From: Thermomonas sp.
Lineage (GTDB): Bacteria; Pseudomonadota; Gammaproteobacteria; Xanthomonadales; Xanthomonadaceae
Reading direction: 5' to 3'
Length of the DNA: 64,000 bases
NCBI GenBank assembly: GCA_020692565.1
Contig: JAIMKJ010000023.1
Coordinates: 1 to 64,000 of the forward strand
The notes beneath the pieces are model-generated. The model was not told the origin of the DNA, ran no database searches, and saw only the letters and a program-made list of their open reading frames with translations. Below are positions 1-9,600 of the stretch, in pieces. A program made the position numbers and the translations under genes. Positions within the stretch are counted from its first letter, which is position 1; each line of letters starts with the position of its first letter.

Positions 1-593
1 GCCCGGGTTTGCCCGCGCACGTCGCGCAGGTCGGGGCCGTAGTCGTAGGCGCTGGCGGGCGCGACGGCCGCCGGCAGCGACCGGTGCCCGCACAGGTGTC
101 CGCAGACTTCCAGCAGCGTGCGCGCGGTGTAGGCCTCGACTTCGGCCGCCAGCGCGGCTTCGGCGCCGTTGCCGGCCGGGACGATCAGCTTGCGGCCCTG
201 GCTCGCCGCGGCCAGCGCTGCCGGCAGCACGCCGTCGATGCTGCGCAGTTCGCCGGTGAGGCCGAGTTCGCCGAGGAACTCGTATTCGTCGAGCACCTGC
301 AATGGAATCTGCCCGCTGGCGGCGAGGATGCCGAGCGCGATCGGCAGATCGAAGCGGCCGCCGTCCTTCGGCAGGTCCGCCGGCGCCAGATTGACGGTGA
401 TGACGCGGGCGGGGAAGTCGTACTGCGCGCACTGGATCGCGGCGCGGACCCGGTCCTTGGCCTCGCGGACCGCGGCTTCGGGCAGGCCGACGATCGACAT
501 CCGCGGCAGCCCGCCGGCCAGGAAGACTTCCACTTTCACGGTCGGCGCGCGCACGCCGGTGCGTGCACGGGTGTGCACAAGCGCAAGGGTCAT
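1..593 (-). CDS. comM: ComM/YifB family Mg-chelatase-like AAA ATPase, N-terminal part
   Basis: The 5' 197 codons of the gene are present; the rest lies beyond the left edge. Translation from the ATG at 593 starts MTLALVHTRARTGVRAP and contains MSIVGLPEAAVREAKDRV and the DLPKDGGRFDLPIALGIL block, the ChlI-like N-terminal domain of the YifB/ComM family; it breaks off at LRDVRGQ, just before the AAA ATPase domain begins. ComM is a hexameric helicase that promotes branch migration during integration of DNA taken up by natural transformation (family knowledge). It reads away from ubiK, which ends 11 bp upstream on the same strand, so the two are probably cotranscribed. This order (ubiK then comM, next to a P-II gene) is conserved in Pseudomonas as I recall it, which supports the call. 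Confidence 0.93.
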   Translation of the reverse strand, partial: MTLALVHTRARTGVRAPTVKVEVFLAGGLPRMSIVGLPEAAVREAKDRVRAAIQCAQYDFPARVITVNLAPADLPKDGGRFDLPIALGILAASGQIPLQVLDEYEFLGELGLTGELRSIDGVLPAALAAASQGRKLIVPAGNGAEAALAAEVEAYTARTLLEVCGHLCGHRSLPAAVAPASAYDYGPDLRDVRGQTR

Positions 594-604
594 GATGGCG
601 GCCC

Positions 605-1413
<809 letters not shown>

Positions 1414-1427
1414 GGTCGGCATCGCCG

Positions 1428-2195
1428 TCAATTGCGATTGACGGACACGCCGCCGTCGACCGACAGGCTGGAACCGGTGACGAACGAGGATGCGTCGGAA
1501 GCGAGAAACAGCGCGGCCCGTGCGATTTCATCGGGGCTCGCCATTCGCTTGAGGGCATACAGGCCGGTGACGAATTCCCGGATCTCGGGGCTGGTCATGA
1601 AGGCGTCGCCCATCGGCGTATCGGTCGCGCCGGGCAGCAGTGCATTCGACCGGATGTTGCGGGCGCCGTATTCGACGGCGATCGTCCGGCTCAGGCCGAG
1701 CAGGCCGGCCTTGCTCGCGGCGTAAGCGGACATCCCGGGGAAGGACGCGGTGTCGCCGACGAAGGACGCAGTGAAGATCAGCGAACCCTGTCCGCGTTCG
1801 AGCATGGCCGGTATCTGGTGTTTCGCTCCGAGGAACGCCGCGGTGAGATTGGTGTCGATCACCTCGTTCCATTCGTCGCGGGACAAATCCGTCGGCGGTT
1901 TCAGCGTGCCGATCGTGCCGGCATTGTTGAAGGCTACGTCCAGCCCGCCGTAGCGTTGCCGGGCGGTATCGACCAGCGCCTTCATGAAGGACTCGTCGCG
2001 GATGTCGCCGGCCATCGCGATGGCCGAACCTCCAGCGGCGAGAATCTCCGCGACGGGTGGCTCCAGCAACGCCTCGCGTCGTGCGGCGAGGATGACATGG
2101 GCGCCCTCAAGGGCGAACAGGCGGGCTGTCGCCAGCCCGATTCCCGAGCTCGCGCCGGTGACGAGGGCAACTTTCCCGCTGAGACTTGCATGCAT
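1428..2195 (-). CDS. SDR family NAD(P)-dependent oxidoreductase
   Basis: A 255-residue classical short-chain dehydrogenase. TGASSGIG at residues 13-20 is the nucleotide-binding glycine motif, NNAG lies at 90-93, and the catalytic Ser144-Tyr158-Lys162 set is intact (Tyr-Lys in SAYAASKAG). The C-terminus SSFVTGSSLSVDGGVSVN is the usual substrate-loop/oligomer segment of this family. The substrate cannot be read from the sequence; an Arg pair after the second beta strand (AARREAL) suggests NADP preference. It is a single gene convergent with the P-II gene, 14 bp from its stop, and separated by about 90 bp from the membrane-protein gene upstream on the same strand. Confidence 0.9.
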   Translation of the reverse strand: MHASLSGKVALVTGASSGIGLATARLFALEGAHVILAARREALLEPPVAEILAAGGSAIAMAGDIRDESFMKALVDTARQRYGGLDVAFNNAGTIGTLKPPTDLSRDEWNEVIDTNLTAAFLGAKHQIPAMLERGQGSLIFTASFVGDTASFPGMSAYAASKAGLLGLSRTIAVEYGARNIRSNALLPGATDTPMGDAFMTSPEIREFVTGLYALKRMASPDEIARAALFLASDASSFVTGSSLSVDGGVSVNRN

Positions 2196-2285
2196 GTTCT
2201 TGCTCCGGAACGCCGATTTTTCGGCACCAAGGCAAGATGAGGGAATGATCTGCTGGTGGATATCCGATTCTTGCGCGGAAATCGG

Positions 2286-3299
2286 TCAGTGCCCGGGATG
2301 TGCGTCCGGCGAGGAGGCGAGCTTCGAGCGCAAGTGGCTGCTGATATCCCGGAATGACCGATGGTTCAACGGGAACTCCAAGACCACGTGCATGAAGCTG
2401 AGCATCAGCAGTACGGTGAAACCAAGCAGGTAGTTGTGGAAATACAGCGCGACCGCCCCGATCCAGAGCGAGAGGATCGCGCCGGCACGGGTCGGCGAGA
2501 TCCGCGCCCAGCCGATCACTTCGACCTTCGAGAACCAGTTGAGGTAGTGGTAGAGGTAGGCCAGCGCCAGCACCCGGGTCACGAGGATGCTGACCGGATG
2601 CTCGACCAGCTGGGAGGGATCCAGCGTCAGGCCCGCATCCCCGAGGATCAATTCATTGATCGGACCGAGCGTGCCGACGAAGCTGCGCTCGGCCCAGGCC
2701 GAGGCCGATGCGCTGAAGCCCAGCGGCGCCAGCCAGCACAGCAGCGGACACAGCAGATAGACCGCCAGCGCGCCAGCGCTGTCGCGGCTGGGGCGTCGCA
2801 GCCAGCCCAACAGCATGAACAATCCGGTGAAGACATAGACGTGGATGACGGTCGGGATATAGCCGGCCAACGAATCGGCGAAACCGGCGCTGCGCGCGAG
2901 CCACAGGCAGCCGGGTATCAATAGCGTCAATGCGAGCAATCGCTTCGGCCAACTCGGCGTGAGCACCATGACCAGCGCGAAGCTGAACAGCGCGAACAGC
3001 GCGCCGTTCCCGACCGCGCGATGCAGGGTGTCCCTGCCTGCGCCTGCGCCCGCGATCACGATCAGCGCGAGGATCAACGCCAGACCGCCGATCAGCAGCG
3101 GCCACACATCGCGGCGGCGCGGCAGGAAATAGTTGCGATCGTGCAGCCACGAGATCTCGGTCATGTAGTGCAAGGGACCGAGTACGGCGTAGGCCAGCAG
3201 CAATGTCTCGAACGGCCAGCGCACCGCGAGTAGCATCGACACTGCGATCAGCGCGATGTTCAGCCGGTCGATGTTGTGCGGTGCTGCGGGTCGTGTCAC
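2286..3299 (-). CDS. Multi-pass integral membrane protein, unassigned
   Basis: A 337-residue hydrophobic protein with roughly eight to nine predicted membrane helices. I do not recognise a characterised family with confidence. Residues about 41-58 (GPLHYMTEISWLHDRNYF) look like a strongly conserved signature, and other His-containing helices follow: HVYVF, LYHYLNWFSK, YFHNYL and FMHVVLEFPLNHRSF near the C-terminus. Several membrane His residues plus acidic residues would be compatible with a metal- or cofactor-binding integral enzyme, but this is inference only. It is flanked by an SDR gene downstream on the same strand and speE further upstream, with about 126 bp to speE, and nothing in the context fixes a function. 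Confidence 0.8.
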   Translation of the reverse strand: MTRPAAPHNIDRLNIALIAVSMLLAVRWPFETLLLAYAVLGPLHYMTEISWLHDRNYFLPRRRDVWPLLIGGLALILALIVIAGAGAGRDTLHRAVGNGALFALFSFALVMVLTPSWPKRLLALTLLIPGCLWLARSAGFADSLAGYIPTVIHVYVFTGLFMLLGWLRRPSRDSAGALAVYLLCPLLCWLAPLGFSASASAWAERSFVGTLGPINELILGDAGLTLDPSQLVEHPVSILVTRVLALAYLYHYLNWFSKVEVIGWARISPTRAGAILSLWIGAVALYFHNYLLGFTVLLMLSFMHVVLEFPLNHRSFRDISSHLRSKLASSPDAHPGH

Positions 3300-3424
3300 G
3301 GCGTCGGATGGATTCGAAATCGTGACTCGATGTTACCGGCGACGATGGCTGCGGCCAAGCCTCTCCGAGGCTCGTGTCGCCCGGCGGATCTGCCGGGCGG
3401 GAGGCTATCGATGCCGGTGCGGCG

Positions 3425-4294
3425 TTAGTCGTCGCCCAACGCTTCCGCTACGAACGGCGGCAGCGTCGCCGCACCCTTGTGGATGTCGATGCTGTAGTAC
3501 TTGGTCGTGAAGGTCTTGTCGCGCGCATCGGCCTCGCGGAAGTCGAAGCCGCCGTGCGTTCCATCGGCATGCTTGCGGGCCAGCGTGCAGCTCCACCAGC
3601 CGGTCGGGTAGCACGGCTGCGGGAACGGCAAGGTCTGGAAGGTCGTGAAGCCGGCCTTGCCCATCTCGGCGCGCATTGCCTTGATCAGTTCCAGCAGCAC
3701 CAGCGGCGATTCCGACTGCTGGACCAGGATGCCGTCGTCCTTCAGCGCGCGGAAACAGCTGGCGTAGAAGGCCTTGTTGAACAGGCCTTCGGCCGGGCCG
3801 ACCGGATCGGTGGAGTCGACGATCACGATGTCGAGGCTGCCGGGCGCGCAGTTCGCCATATAGGCGATGCCGTCGTCGAACAGCAGTTCGGCGCGCGGGT
3901 CGTCGTTGGCGTCGCAGAGTTCCGGGAACCACTTCTCGGCCATGCGCGTGACCTGTTCGTCGATGTCGCACTGCACGGCCTTCTTCACGCCGGGGTGCTT
4001 CAGCACTTCGCGCAGGGTGCCGCAGTCGCCGCCGCCGATGATCACCACCTGCTCCGGATTGGCGTGGGTGAACAGCGCCGGGTGCGACATCATCTCGTGA
4101 TAGAGGAAGTTGTCGCGGCTGGTGAGCATCATCGCGCCGTCGATGAGCATGAGATTGCCCCAGTCGGTGCTTTCGTAGATCTCGATCTTCTGGAACGGCG
4201 ACTGCACTTCGTCGAGTTTCCGGGTGATGCGGTAGCCGATGGCCGAGCCGGCGGGCTCGAAGTTCTCGTAATGCCAGGTGGTTGCGGTGGTCAT
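3425..4294 (-). CDS. speE: Spermidine synthase (polyamine aminopropyltransferase)
   Basis: A 289-residue protein starting MTTATTWHYENFEPAGSAIG. It has the SpeE architecture: a small N-terminal beta domain, then a Rossmann-like fold with the nucleotide motif IIGGGDCGTLREVLKH (glycine motif at 87-92) and the catalytic aspartate region DSTDPVGPAEGLF (160 onward). The enzyme transfers an aminopropyl group from decarboxylated S-adenosylmethionine to putrescine. I chose the ATG at 4294; an in-frame ATG further upstream (4345) would add an unconserved 17-residue tail. The gene is divergent from an M48 peptidase and near speA (arginine decarboxylase), so polyamine synthesis genes are clustered here. 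No speB or agmatine deiminase gene is visible. Confidence 0.95.
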   Translation of the reverse strand: MTTATTWHYENFEPAGSAIGYRITRKLDEVQSPFQKIEIYESTDWGNLMLIDGAMMLTSRDNFLYHEMMSHPALFTHANPEQVVIIGGGDCGTLREVLKHPGVKKAVQCDIDEQVTRMAEKWFPELCDANDDPRAELLFDDGIAYMANCAPGSLDIVIVDSTDPVGPAEGLFNKAFYASCFRALKDDGILVQQSESPLVLLELIKAMRAEMGKAGFTTFQTLPFPQPCYPTGWWSCTLARKHADGTHGGFDFREADARDKTFTTKYYSIDIHKGAATLPPFVAEALGDD

Positions 4295-4385
4295 CGGAAT
4301 CGGTCCGGAAGCGGTGTCGGGGCTGCGGATTGTACCGGACCCCATCGACGCTTCCGCTACGATGGCCGCCTACCAGGAGGCGCGG

Positions 4386-6239
4386 ATGGCGGCGAAAGCA
4401 TCGGAACAGCGGTACAGGGCCCTGATCGAGCGGCTGCAGGCGCAGGCCCGCGAGGCGCCGCAGGCCTATCGCACCCGGGTGATGCTGTTGGCCGCGCTGG
4501 GCTATGCGGTGATCGGCGCGGTGCTGCTGGTGGCGGTGGGTCTGCCGGTCGGGATCGTGATCGCGCTGGTGGCGACCGGGCGCGGGTTCCATCCGTTGCT
4601 GTTGTTCTTGCTGATATGGCAGGGCGTGTTCGCGACGCTGGTGGTGCGCGCGCTGTGGCTGCGTTTCGATGCGCCGTCCGGCTATCGCCTCGCGCCCGGC
4701 GAAGCGCCCGAACTGCAGGCCGAGATCGAGCGCCTGCGTCTGGCCGCCGGTGCGCCGTCGCTGGAGGCGGTGGTGATCGACAGCGATCTCAACGCCGGTG
4801 CGGCGAGCATGCCGCGGCTGCTGGGACTGCTCGGCGACCATCATTATCTGGTGATCGGTCTGCCGTTGATGCGGCTGCTGGATGCCGCCGAGTTGTCGGC
4901 GGTGATCGCGCACGAGTTCGGCCATTTCCGCGGCGGTCACGGCCGTTTCTCCGCCTGGATCTATCGCGTCCGCATCAGTTGGCAACGCATGGTCGAGGCG
5001 ATGGCCGGCAGCGGCGGCGCGATGTCGCGGCTGTTCCTGAAGTTCTTCGAATGGTACGTGCCGTATTTCAACGCTTACAGCTTCGTGATGGCGCGCGAGG
5101 ACGAATTCGAGGCCGACGCGATGAGCGCGCGCTTGGCCGGCGAGTCGGCGCGGGTCTCGGCGCTGATCCGGCTTGCGCACGCATCGCAGTGGATCGAACG
5201 GCGATTCCTGCCGGGCATGGAGGTGCGCATGCGCGCCCAGCCGCAGCCGCCGGTGCAGTTCAACGCCATGTACGCGGCGGCGGTGCGCGACTTGCCGCCC
5301 ATCGACATCGCCCGTCTGCTCGCCTGCGAAGCGCGCGAGAACGACCTGACCGACACGCATCCCACGCTGCCGCAGCGCGTTGCGGCGGTCGGGGGTTCGC
5401 CCGCATTGCGCGAGCAGGCGTTGCCGGCGATCGCGCTGCTCGGCGAATCGCTGTCGCAGATCGAACGCAAGCTCGATGTCGCCTGGCGCGATGCGATGAA
5501 GGCGCCGTGGGCGGCGCTGTACGCAGCGGCAGCGCCGGATCGCCACCGGCTGGATGCGCTGGAGCGCCGCGGCACGCTGGATGCCGCCGAAACCCTGCAG
5601 TACGCGCAGTTGGTCGAGGCGCTGCGCCCGGAGATCGACCCGCTGCGTTTCTACGAGCGGGCACTCGAATCTGCGCCGGACAGCGCGACCGCGCGGTTCA
5701 AGGTCGCCCTGCTGCGGATCGAGGCGGGCGATGTCGCGGGGGTCGAGCAACTGCGGCAGGCGATGACCCGGGACGCGGGTGCGATCCGCCCGGCGTTCGA
5801 GAAGCTGCGCGCCTACGAACGCGACGGCACCCTGGGTCCCGACGTGGCGGTGGCGCTGGCCGCACTGCGCGACGATTTCGCCGACCGCGCGAAGTCGCTG
5901 GAGGCCCGCGACGGTGTCGTCGGGGACGACGACCTGATCGCCCACGATCTGGACGACGCCACGCTCGATAGCCTGTGCGAGACGCTGTACCGGATCGAAC
6001 AGGTCGGCCAGGCCTGGCTGGCGCGCAAGCGCTTCGATCTGGCCGACGAGCCGGCGCATTACGCGCTGCTGGTGACCTGGCGCGGTTCGGTGGTCAGTGA
6101 GGGGCCGGGGCTCAAACGGATCGTCGCCGCGCTGCGTCTGCCGGGCAGCGTCAGCGTGTTCACCGAAAGCGCGCACAAGGCCGAGGCGCGGCGCGTGCGC
6201 GGAGTCTGCGCGGCGCCGGTGTATCGGCGTGGAAGCTGA
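4386..6239 (+). CDS. M48 family membrane zinc metallopeptidase
   Basis: About 617 residues. Two hydrophobic helices near residues 30-90 anchor the protein in the membrane. The zinc site is HEFGH at residues 176-180, followed by the third ligand in EDEFEADAMSA, the signature of M48 (HtpX/Ste24/BepA-like) peptidases. The region after about residue 330 is a helical C-terminal extension with possible TPR character and no recognised domain. The start at 4386 is preferred because a perfect AGGAGG lies six bases before it (4375-4380); an upstream ATG at 4362 precedes that Shine-Dalgarno and is less likely. M48 enzymes generally act in membrane or envelope protein quality control, but no substrate can be inferred. 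Divergent from speE and followed by speA. Confidence 0.87.
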   Translation: MAAKASEQRYRALIERLQAQAREAPQAYRTRVMLLAALGYAVIGAVLLVAVGLPVGIVIALVATGRGFHPLLLFLLIWQGVFATLVVRALWLRFDAPSGYRLAPGEAPELQAEIERLRLAAGAPSLEAVVIDSDLNAGAASMPRLLGLLGDHHYLVIGLPLMRLLDAAELSAVIAHEFGHFRGGHGRFSAWIYRVRISWQRMVEAMAGSGGAMSRLFLKFFEWYVPYFNAYSFVMAREDEFEADAMSARLAGESARVSALIRLAHASQWIERRFLPGMEVRMRAQPQPPVQFNAMYAAAVRDLPPIDIARLLACEARENDLTDTHPTLPQRVAAVGGSPALREQALPAIALLGESLSQIERKLDVAWRDAMKAPWAALYAAAAPDRHRLDALERRGTLDAAETLQYAQLVEALRPEIDPLRFYERALESAPDSATARFKVALLRIEAGDVAGVEQLRQAMTRDAGAIRPAFEKLRAYERDGTLGPDVAVALAALRDDFADRAKSLEARDGVVGDDDLIAHDLDDATLDSLCETLYRIEQVGQAWLARKRFDLADEPAHYALLVTWRGSVVSEGPGLKRIVAALRLPGSVSVFTESAHKAEARRVRGVCAAPVYRRGS

Positions 6240-6360
6240 ACGGAACCGCGCGGCGGCCGGAAGGCCCCGCGGCATCGGGACACCGGGAAGGGTGGGAAGC
6301 CGAGCGGCGGCTCAAGACCCGCCCTACAATGCGCGTCCCCGCAGCGCCCCGGAACGACCC

Positions 6361-8250
6361 ATGACCGCCTGGTCCATCGAGCTCGCCCGCAAGACCTATT
6401 CGATCCCGCACTGGGCCGAAGGGTATTTCGACGTCGATGCGCAGGGTCGCATCGTCGTCCACCCGCACGGTCCGCAGGCGCCCGGTGCGGCGCTGTCGGC
6501 GGTGGTCGATGCCGCCCAGGCCAGCGGTGCGAAACTGCCGCTGCTGGTGCGCTTCCCGCAGATTCTGGGCGACCGCCTGGGCAAGCTGCAGGCCGCGTTC
6601 GCGCAGGCGCGGACCGAATGGGATTACGCCGGCGGCTACACCGCGGTGTATCCGATCAAGGTCAACCAGCACGCGGCCGTCGCCGGCACGCTGGCGTCGC
6701 ACGACGGCGAGGGCTTCGGCCTGGAAGCCGGCAGCAAGCCCGAGCTGATGGCGGTGCTGGCGCTGAGCCGCCCAGGCGGGCTGATCGTCTGCAACGGCTA
6801 CAAGGATCGCGAATACATCCGCCTGGCGCTGATCGGCCGCAAGCTGGGCATGCAGACCTTCATCGTGGTGGAGAAGCCGTCCGAGCTGCCGCTGGTGATG
6901 GAAGAGGCCAAGGCGCTGGGCGTCACCCCGGGCCTCGGCGTACGCATGCGCCTGGCGTCGCTGGGTGCGGGCAAATGGCAGAACAGCGGCGGCGACAAGG
7001 CCAAGTTCGGGCTGTCGCCGCGCCAGGTGCTGGACCTGTGGAAGACCCTGCGCGACGCCGACATGGGCGATTGCCTGGGCCTGTTGCATTTCCACATGGG
7101 CTCGCAGATCAGCAACGTCCGCGACATCGCCAACGGCATGCGCGAAGCCACGCGCTATTTCGTCGAATTGTCGAAGCTGGGTGCGAACGTCACCCACGTC
7201 GATGTCGGCGGCGGCCTGGGCATCGATTACGAGGGCACGCGCTCGCGCAGCTACTGCTCGATCAACTACGGCATCCACCAGTACGCGTCGAGCATCGTCC
7301 AGCCGCTGGCCGAAGCCTGCGTGGAATACGGGATCGCCCCGCCGCGCGTGGTCACCGAATGCGGACGTGCGATGACCGCGCATCACGCGATGCTGGTCAC
7401 CAACGTGTCCGAAGTGGAGCGCGCGCCGGAAGGCCGGGTGCCGCCGGCGCACGACGACGAAGCCAATGTCATCCGCCATCTGCGCGAGATCTACGCCGAC
7501 ATCGATACCCGGCCGGCGGTTGAACTCTTTCACGAAGCCCAGCATCACCACAGCGAAGGTCTGTCCTTGTACGCATTGGGACAGCTCGATCTGGTCGGCC
7601 GCGCGCGTCTCGACGATCTGTTCTACGCGATCGCGCATGCGGTGCGTGCGCGGCTGACCTACGACGAAAAAAGCCACCGCGACCTGCTCGACGAACTCAA
7701 CGAACGCCTGGTCGACAAGTATTTCGTCAATTTCAGCCTGTTCGAATCGATGCCCGACGTGTGGGCGATCGACCAGGTGTTCCCGATCGTGCCGATCGAG
7801 CGCCTCGACGAACAACCCGAGCGCCGCGGCGTGATCGCCGACCTCACCTGCGATTCCGACGGCAAGATCGACACCTACGTCGAGAACGAAGACCTGCACA
7901 GTTCGCTGCCGCTGCACGGGCTGCGTCCGGGCGAGCGCTACCGTATCGGGTTCTTCCTCCTGGGCGCGTATCAGGAAATCCTCGGCGACATCCACAACCT
8001 CTTCGGAGATACCGATGCGATCGAAGTGCGCGTCGGCGACGACGGTTTCAAGGTCACCCAGCAGCGTCGCGGCGACACCACCGACGTGATGCTGGATTAC
8101 GTCGGCTACAAGCTCGACGACCTGCGCCGGATCTACCGCGCCAAGGTCGGCGCCGTGGACCTCAGCAAGGGCGAGGCCGCGCGGCTCAACGAGGCGCTGG
8201 AAATGGGGTTGACCGCGTACACCTATCTGAGCGACGAGCCGCTGGGCTGA
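6361..8250 (+). CDS. speA: Biosynthetic arginine decarboxylase
   Basis: The product is 629 residues, the usual length for PLP-dependent SpeA. It begins MTAWSIELARKTYSIPHWAEGYF; the PLP lysine is Lys100 in AVYPIKVNQ, and the glycine-rich phosphate-binding stretch DVGGGLGIDYEG and the C-terminal CDSDGKIDTY (catalytic Cys at the dimer interface) are all present. It converts arginine to agmatine, the entry to putrescine via agmatinase or agmatine deiminase. Together with speE about 2 kb away on the opposite strand it forms a polyamine locus. The upstream spacer of 121 bp after the M48 gene carries a palindrome-like GC-rich stretch but no clear terminator. A following gene starts 35 bp downstream and looks foreign. 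Confidence 0.96.
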   Translation: MTAWSIELARKTYSIPHWAEGYFDVDAQGRIVVHPHGPQAPGAALSAVVDAAQASGAKLPLLVRFPQILGDRLGKLQAAFAQARTEWDYAGGYTAVYPIKVNQHAAVAGTLASHDGEGFGLEAGSKPELMAVLALSRPGGLIVCNGYKDREYIRLALIGRKLGMQTFIVVEKPSELPLVMEEAKALGVTPGLGVRMRLASLGAGKWQNSGGDKAKFGLSPRQVLDLWKTLRDADMGDCLGLLHFHMGSQISNVRDIANGMREATRYFVELSKLGANVTHVDVGGGLGIDYEGTRSRSYCSINYGIHQYASSIVQPLAEACVEYGIAPPRVVTECGRAMTAHHAMLVTNVSEVERAPEGRVPPAHDDEANVIRHLREIYADIDTRPAVELFHEAQHHHSEGLSLYALGQLDLVGRARLDDLFYAIAHAVRARLTYDEKSHRDLLDELNERLVDKYFVNFSLFESMPDVWAIDQVFPIVPIERLDEQPERRGVIADLTCDSDGKIDTYVENEDLHSSLPLHGLRPGERYRIGFFLLGAYQEILGDIHNLFGDTDAIEVRVGDDGFKVTQQRRGDTTDVMLDYVGYKLDDLRRIYRAKVGAVDLSKGEAARLNEALEMGLTAYTYLSDEPLG

Positions 8251-8285
8251 ATGCCCCGGCGTCAGCCCCCTTTAGAGCATCACGC

Positions 8286-9149
8286 ATGACTCGATTCTTG
8301 TTGCTTCTACTCCTTGCGTTGGCATCAAAGGCTAGTGCCGTTGTCATCCGGCATGACGTTGATGACTCGAAGTATCTTGTCCCCGCCTCTGAGTTTCCCG
8401 CTCTCGTTGACATGCCCGGTGAGGGGCATGGCGTGCTGATTGCGCCGCAGTGGATCGTTACTGCTGCCCACACGATCCCGGGGCATTCTGAACTCGAGCG
8501 GGTAGTGATCAATGGAACATCCAGGGGCGTTGCGCGCGTTGTCATGCATGCCGGATACAAGACGCTGCCACAGACGCTGATCGATCAGGCAATGGCCAGT
8601 GGAGAGGCCATGTTGATAGTGGTGTTTCTTTCTTCATCGGACGACATCGCACTGATCAAACTGACCGAAGCCGTGACGGATGTTGCCCCTATCGCACTGT
8701 ACAAGAACAGCGACGAGCCGGGACAGATCGTTAAGATCGTCGGAAAAGGCGCTACGGACACTGGTGTCACGGGGCATAGCCCCGATGGCCCAAATCGCAC
8801 TGAGCTTCGTCGCGCGTTCAACACGATCACGAGTGCTCATGACCGCTGGCTTTGCTATGTATTTGATCAGCCGCCTTTGGCTCTGCCCCTTGAGGGCAGT
8901 CTCGGAAACGGAGACAGTGGCGGCCCGCTGCTCCTCCAGAGTGAAGATCAATGGCTGTTGGCTGGGCTTGGCTCTTGGAAAGTCGCCCAAGGCGATGTCA
9001 GGACTGCCCGCCCCGGCCTTTACGGTCAAACCAGCTGCAATGTCCGGCTAAGCCATTACATTGAATGGATTGAACGCGTGATCTCTGAGCAACCGCAGGC
9101 GGTGGCTAACAATCCATTCAAGCCGACGCCGCTTCGCGGCGCGGCATGA
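8286..9149 (+). CDS. Secreted trypsin-like serine protease in a cassette-like gene
   Basis: A 287-residue protein with an N-terminal signal peptide (residues 1-18, hydrophobic core FLLLLLLALA, Ala-x-Ala cleavage). The chymotrypsin-fold triad is visible: His62 in VTAAH, Asp120 in DDIALIKL, and Ser211 in GNGDSGGPLLL. It would be an exported S1-family endopeptidase with unknown substrate. Codon usage is clearly more AT-rich than in neighbours (codons such as GCA, AGT and TTG are common), indicating recent acquisition. The C-terminus NNPFKPTPLRGAA coincides with a hairpin resembling an integron attC site; as I recall, this tail recurs on unrelated ORFs in Xanthomonadaceae. No integrase is in the window. 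The start at 8286 gives the complete signal peptide. Confidence 0.88.
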   Translation: MTRFLLLLLLALASKASAVVIRHDVDDSKYLVPASEFPALVDMPGEGHGVLIAPQWIVTAAHTIPGHSELERVVINGTSRGVARVVMHAGYKTLPQTLIDQAMASGEAMLIVVFLSSSDDIALIKLTEAVTDVAPIALYKNSDEPGQIVKIVGKGATDTGVTGHSPDGPNRTELRRAFNTITSAHDRWLCYVFDQPPLALPLEGSLGNGDSGGPLLLQSEDQWLLAGLGSWKVAQGDVRTARPGLYGQTSCNVRLSHYIEWIERVISEQPQAVANNPFKPTPLRGAA

Positions 9150-9150
9150 T
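9101..9150 (+). repeat. attC-like imperfect hairpin at the 3' end of the protease gene
   Basis: The sequence 9122-9145 folds into GCCG-(A)-CGCCGC, a TTC loop, then GCGGCGCGGC: ten base pairs interrupted by a single unpaired A at 9126. An extrahelical base on one arm is a hallmark of folded integron attC sites. To the left, GGCTAAC (9104-9110) resembles the R'' core RYYYAAC with one mismatch. The R' core (GTTRRRY) is not clearly present on the right, so the site is degenerate if it is an attC. At the gene's 5' side, CTTTAGAGCATC (about 8269-8280) could be a decayed cassette boundary. Inference from structure, not proven. Confidence 0.5.
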
Positions 9151-9256
9151 CCGGGCGTAGGATCGGGCGGGCCGATGTCGGCGTTGATGACGTCGATGCG
9201 GCAGGGCCGGAGCCGGCTGGCTCCGGTCATCCCATCGACAACAAGGAGCGTGTCCC

Positions 9257-9472
9257 ATGCAACTGAAAACCCTCGCGTTTGCCGCCCTCGCTGCGTTCGC
9301 TTTCGGCGCCGGCATCAGTGCCGCCCCCGCCGAAGCCGCCGTCGGTTGTCTGGCCTGCCACAACCGCTGCGATACGAACTTCGACGCCTGCCTCGCCGCC
9401 GGCACGCCCTACGCCACCTGTTATTCCCGCGCGACGTCGTGCCATCGCAGTTGCGGCTGTCCGATTCCCTGA
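9257..9472 (+). CDS. Small secreted Cys-rich protein
   Basis: A 71-residue protein with a signal peptide (residues 1 to about 27, ending SAAPAEA-A) and a short mature part rich in cysteine: CLACHNRC, then DTNFDAC, a nine-residue gap, Cys, x6, Cys, and HRSCGC near the end. No haem or metal motif is certain (CLACH resembles CxxCH, a c-type haem attachment motif, but the protein is too short to be a normal cytochrome). A good AAGGAG lies about nine bases before the ATG. Its Cys spacing resembles that of the small protein at 10844-11086, suggesting the two are related. Function unknown. Confidence 0.7.
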   Translation: MQLKTLAFAALAAFAFGAGISAAPAEAAVGCLACHNRCDTNFDACLAAGTPYATCYSRATSCHRSCGCPIP

Positions 9473-9600
9473 TCTTCCCTGCATCGCGTCGCGCAGGCCG
9501 GGCGTGACGTCCGGCCTGCGCGTAACGCCTGCATCGCGGCGTTTACGGCCGTTGCCGTGGATTAAAGTGCGCCTCCCGAAGCGCGGCAGGGCGACAGGCA

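Noticed and set aside
3374..5971. Very long open frame (about 865 codons) across speE and the M48 gene, and a similar 956-codon frame on the other strand
   Set aside because: Shadow frames in GC-rich DNA; the translations are Arg/Gly/Ala/Gln-rich without domains, and both overlap clearly functional genes.
9329..9365. CLACH as a c-type haem attachment site in the small secreted protein
   Set aside because: The protein is too short (about 44 mature residues), lacks an axial Met/His region, and its Cys spacing matches the second mini-protein, which has no CxxCH.
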